A stretch of 5,388 nt of DNA from Bacteroidales bacterium (GTDB lineage Bacteria; Bacteroidota; Bacteroidia; Bacteroidales; NBLH01). The notes under the pieces are model-generated. The model saw only the letters and a program-made list of their open reading frames with translations, made no database searches and was not told where the DNA came from. Both the position numbers and the translations under genes were made by a program. Positions within the stretch are counted from its first letter, which is position 1; each line of letters starts with the position of its first letter. This document shows, one piece after another, positions 4,592 through 5,388 of the stretch. Location: NCBI GenBank assembly GCA_029210905.1, contig JARGGF010000394.1:1-5388 (forward strand), in the 5' to 3' direction.

Positions 4592-4948
4592 ATGACAAAA
4601 ATTGCAATAGTGGTGTTTTCAGACACCGATACAATTGAAGCCCTTGGTAAAGTATCCAATGCTTTTATGCTTGCCAGTGAGGCCATAGAACATGGCGATG
4701 AACTTAAAATTATTTTTGAAGGCGCCGGAGCTAAATGGATTGGCGAATTGGAAAAAGAGGATCACAAATTACATGGACTTTACAAGGGATTAAAAAACAA
4801 CATCACAGGTGTTTGCTCATTTTGTGCACAGGCCTTTGGTGTTAAAAGCCAGATTGAGAAGGCTGGTGTCCCGCTTATTAGCGAATACAAAAATCACCCC
4901 AGCCTGAGAAACCTGGTTGTTGAAGGATTTCAGATAATTACTTTTTAA
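4592..4948 (+). CDS. DsrE-family protein with a CxxC pair
   Basis: This small cytoplasmic protein of 118 residues has the DsrE/DsrF-like alpha-beta fold: strand TKIAIVVFSD (2-11), a helix with NAFMLASEAIEHGDELKIIFEGAGAKW (23-49), then GVCSFCAQAFG (73-83) with C75 and C78 at the family's sulfur-carrier cysteine position, and a final strand near the C-terminus. Family members move sulfur as cysteine persulfide or act on small thiols; the exact partner is unknown. A TTG at 4568 could extend the frame by 8 residues, but the ATG at 4592 is preferred because it opens directly onto the first strand and leaves a full leader after the candidate promoter. The next gene begins 17 bases after the stop, suggesting an operon. 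The family call is good; function is inferred from fold and neighbours. Confidence 0.82.
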   Translation: MTKIAIVVFSDTDTIEALGKVSNAFMLASEAIEHGDELKIIFEGAGAKWIGELEKEDHKLHGLYKGLKNNITGVCSFCAQAFGVKSQIEKAGVPLISEYKNHPSLRNLVVEGFQIITF

Positions 4949-4965
4949 CATTAAAAACAATAAGA

Positions 4966-5388
4966 ATGGACAAGAAAAAAATCATAAAGATAACTTCAAT
5001 CATTGTAATTGCAGGTTTACTGATTGGCGGCGGAATTGGTGCTTACCTGTTTTTTATGCCGCACCGCGATGTACAGTCTGCTTCAACAGACTATAAACTT
5101 ACAAGTACTGCTATTGTGGAAGAATACTTGAATAATAAAGATGCTGCAAATGAGAAATACCTTGCTGCCGATGGTGATTCTAAAATCTTCGAAATAACTG
5201 GTGCGGTTAAAAATATTTCTGAAAATTTCGACGGCAATAAAGTGGTTTTAATTCAGGGCGAAGAGGATAAAGCAGGTGTGAGTGCCACTTTTACCAAAGA
5301 GACAAATGGCAGCCTGGCAGGAATTGAGGTTGGACAAACCATTACGGTGAAAGGTGTCATCCGCTCCGGTGCTGCCTACGACGAAGAC
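4966..5388 (+). CDS. Membrane-anchored OB-fold (tRNA_anti-like) protein, 3' end outside window
   Basis: An ATG at 4966 opens 141 codons with no stop before the right edge. Residues 3-8 are basic and 9-30 form one transmembrane helix rich in I, L and G, followed by MPHRDV, so the rest should face the periplasm. The remainder matches the tRNA_anti-like OB-fold family of Bacteroidota: a helix with STAIVEEYLNNKDAANEKYLA (47-67), then beta strands around IFEITGAVKNIS (74-85), VVLIQG (93-98), AGVSATFT (103-110) and the GQTITVKGVI strand (123-132). Despite the family name, tRNA binding is not implied. It follows the dsrE-like gene by 17 bases and shares its candidate promoter. Its biochemical role is not known; an envelope stress role is suggested only by context. 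Confidence 0.8.
   Translation, partial: MDKKKIIKITSIIVIAGLLIGGGIGAYLFFMPHRDVQSASTDYKLTSTAIVEEYLNNKDAANEKYLAADGDSKIFEITGAVKNISENFDGNKVVLIQGEEDKAGVSATFTKETNGSLAGIEVGQTITVKGVIRSGAAYDED

Overview
The window looks like chromosomal or integrated-element DNA of a Bacteroidota bacterium. The evidence is an RteC-family regulator (known from Bacteroides-type conjugative elements), AT-rich DNA with A-rich rather than Shine-Dalgarno-like leaders, a TAnnTTTG-type -7 promoter element, and protein families (tRNA_anti-like OB-fold, short DsrE-like, ECF sigma with small zinc anti-sigma) common in that phylum. No genus can be named from the sequence alone.

Left half (1-2404), mobile-element core: the C-terminal part of an rteC-like gene runs in from the left edge. 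It is followed by a small excisionase-like helix-turn-helix gene, a DnaD/phage-replisome-organiser-like initiator, and a DnaC-like AAA+ helicase loader, all on the + strand with short gaps. The likely logic is RteC activating the xis-like gene, while the initiator and loader bring the host helicase to an origin. Inside the initiator gene, in the segment coding for its linker, are two 29-bp direct repeats (27/29 identical, 45 bp apart). A very AT-rich stretch follows, and then a third 9-bp copy of the repeat core in a different reading frame. This is a good candidate for an intragenic replication origin. The rteC-like gene also contains a perfect 15-bp-stem hairpin exactly at its interdomain linker, and a related sequence lies just after its stop codon, before the HTH gene.

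Boundary (2405-2638): no gene. It holds a run of perfect AT-rich palindromes (2447-2509) and, nearer the next gene, a candidate ECF promoter. The mobile module probably ends here, or carries on in a form that is not visible; no relaxase is in the window.

Right half (2639-5388), thiol/redox stress locus: an ECF sigma factor is followed after 6 bases by an 87-residue anti-sigma factor with the full zinc-binding spacing C-x25-H-x3-C-x2-C, as in the redox sensor RsrA. After a 307-bp gap come a rhodanese-thioredoxin fusion lipoprotein, a DsrE-like protein with a CxxC pair, and a membrane-anchored OB-fold protein cut by the right edge. The fusion gene and the dsrE-like gene are each preceded by the same 11-mer CTGTCAGGTTT, with a [CG]ACTAA box about 21 bases further on. 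The sigma gene has the same -10-side sequence (ACTAAAGTTCA) as the fusion gene. The simplest model is a self-regulated sigma/anti-sigma switch in which thiol oxidation releases the sigma factor and turns on envelope thiol and sulfur-handling proteins.
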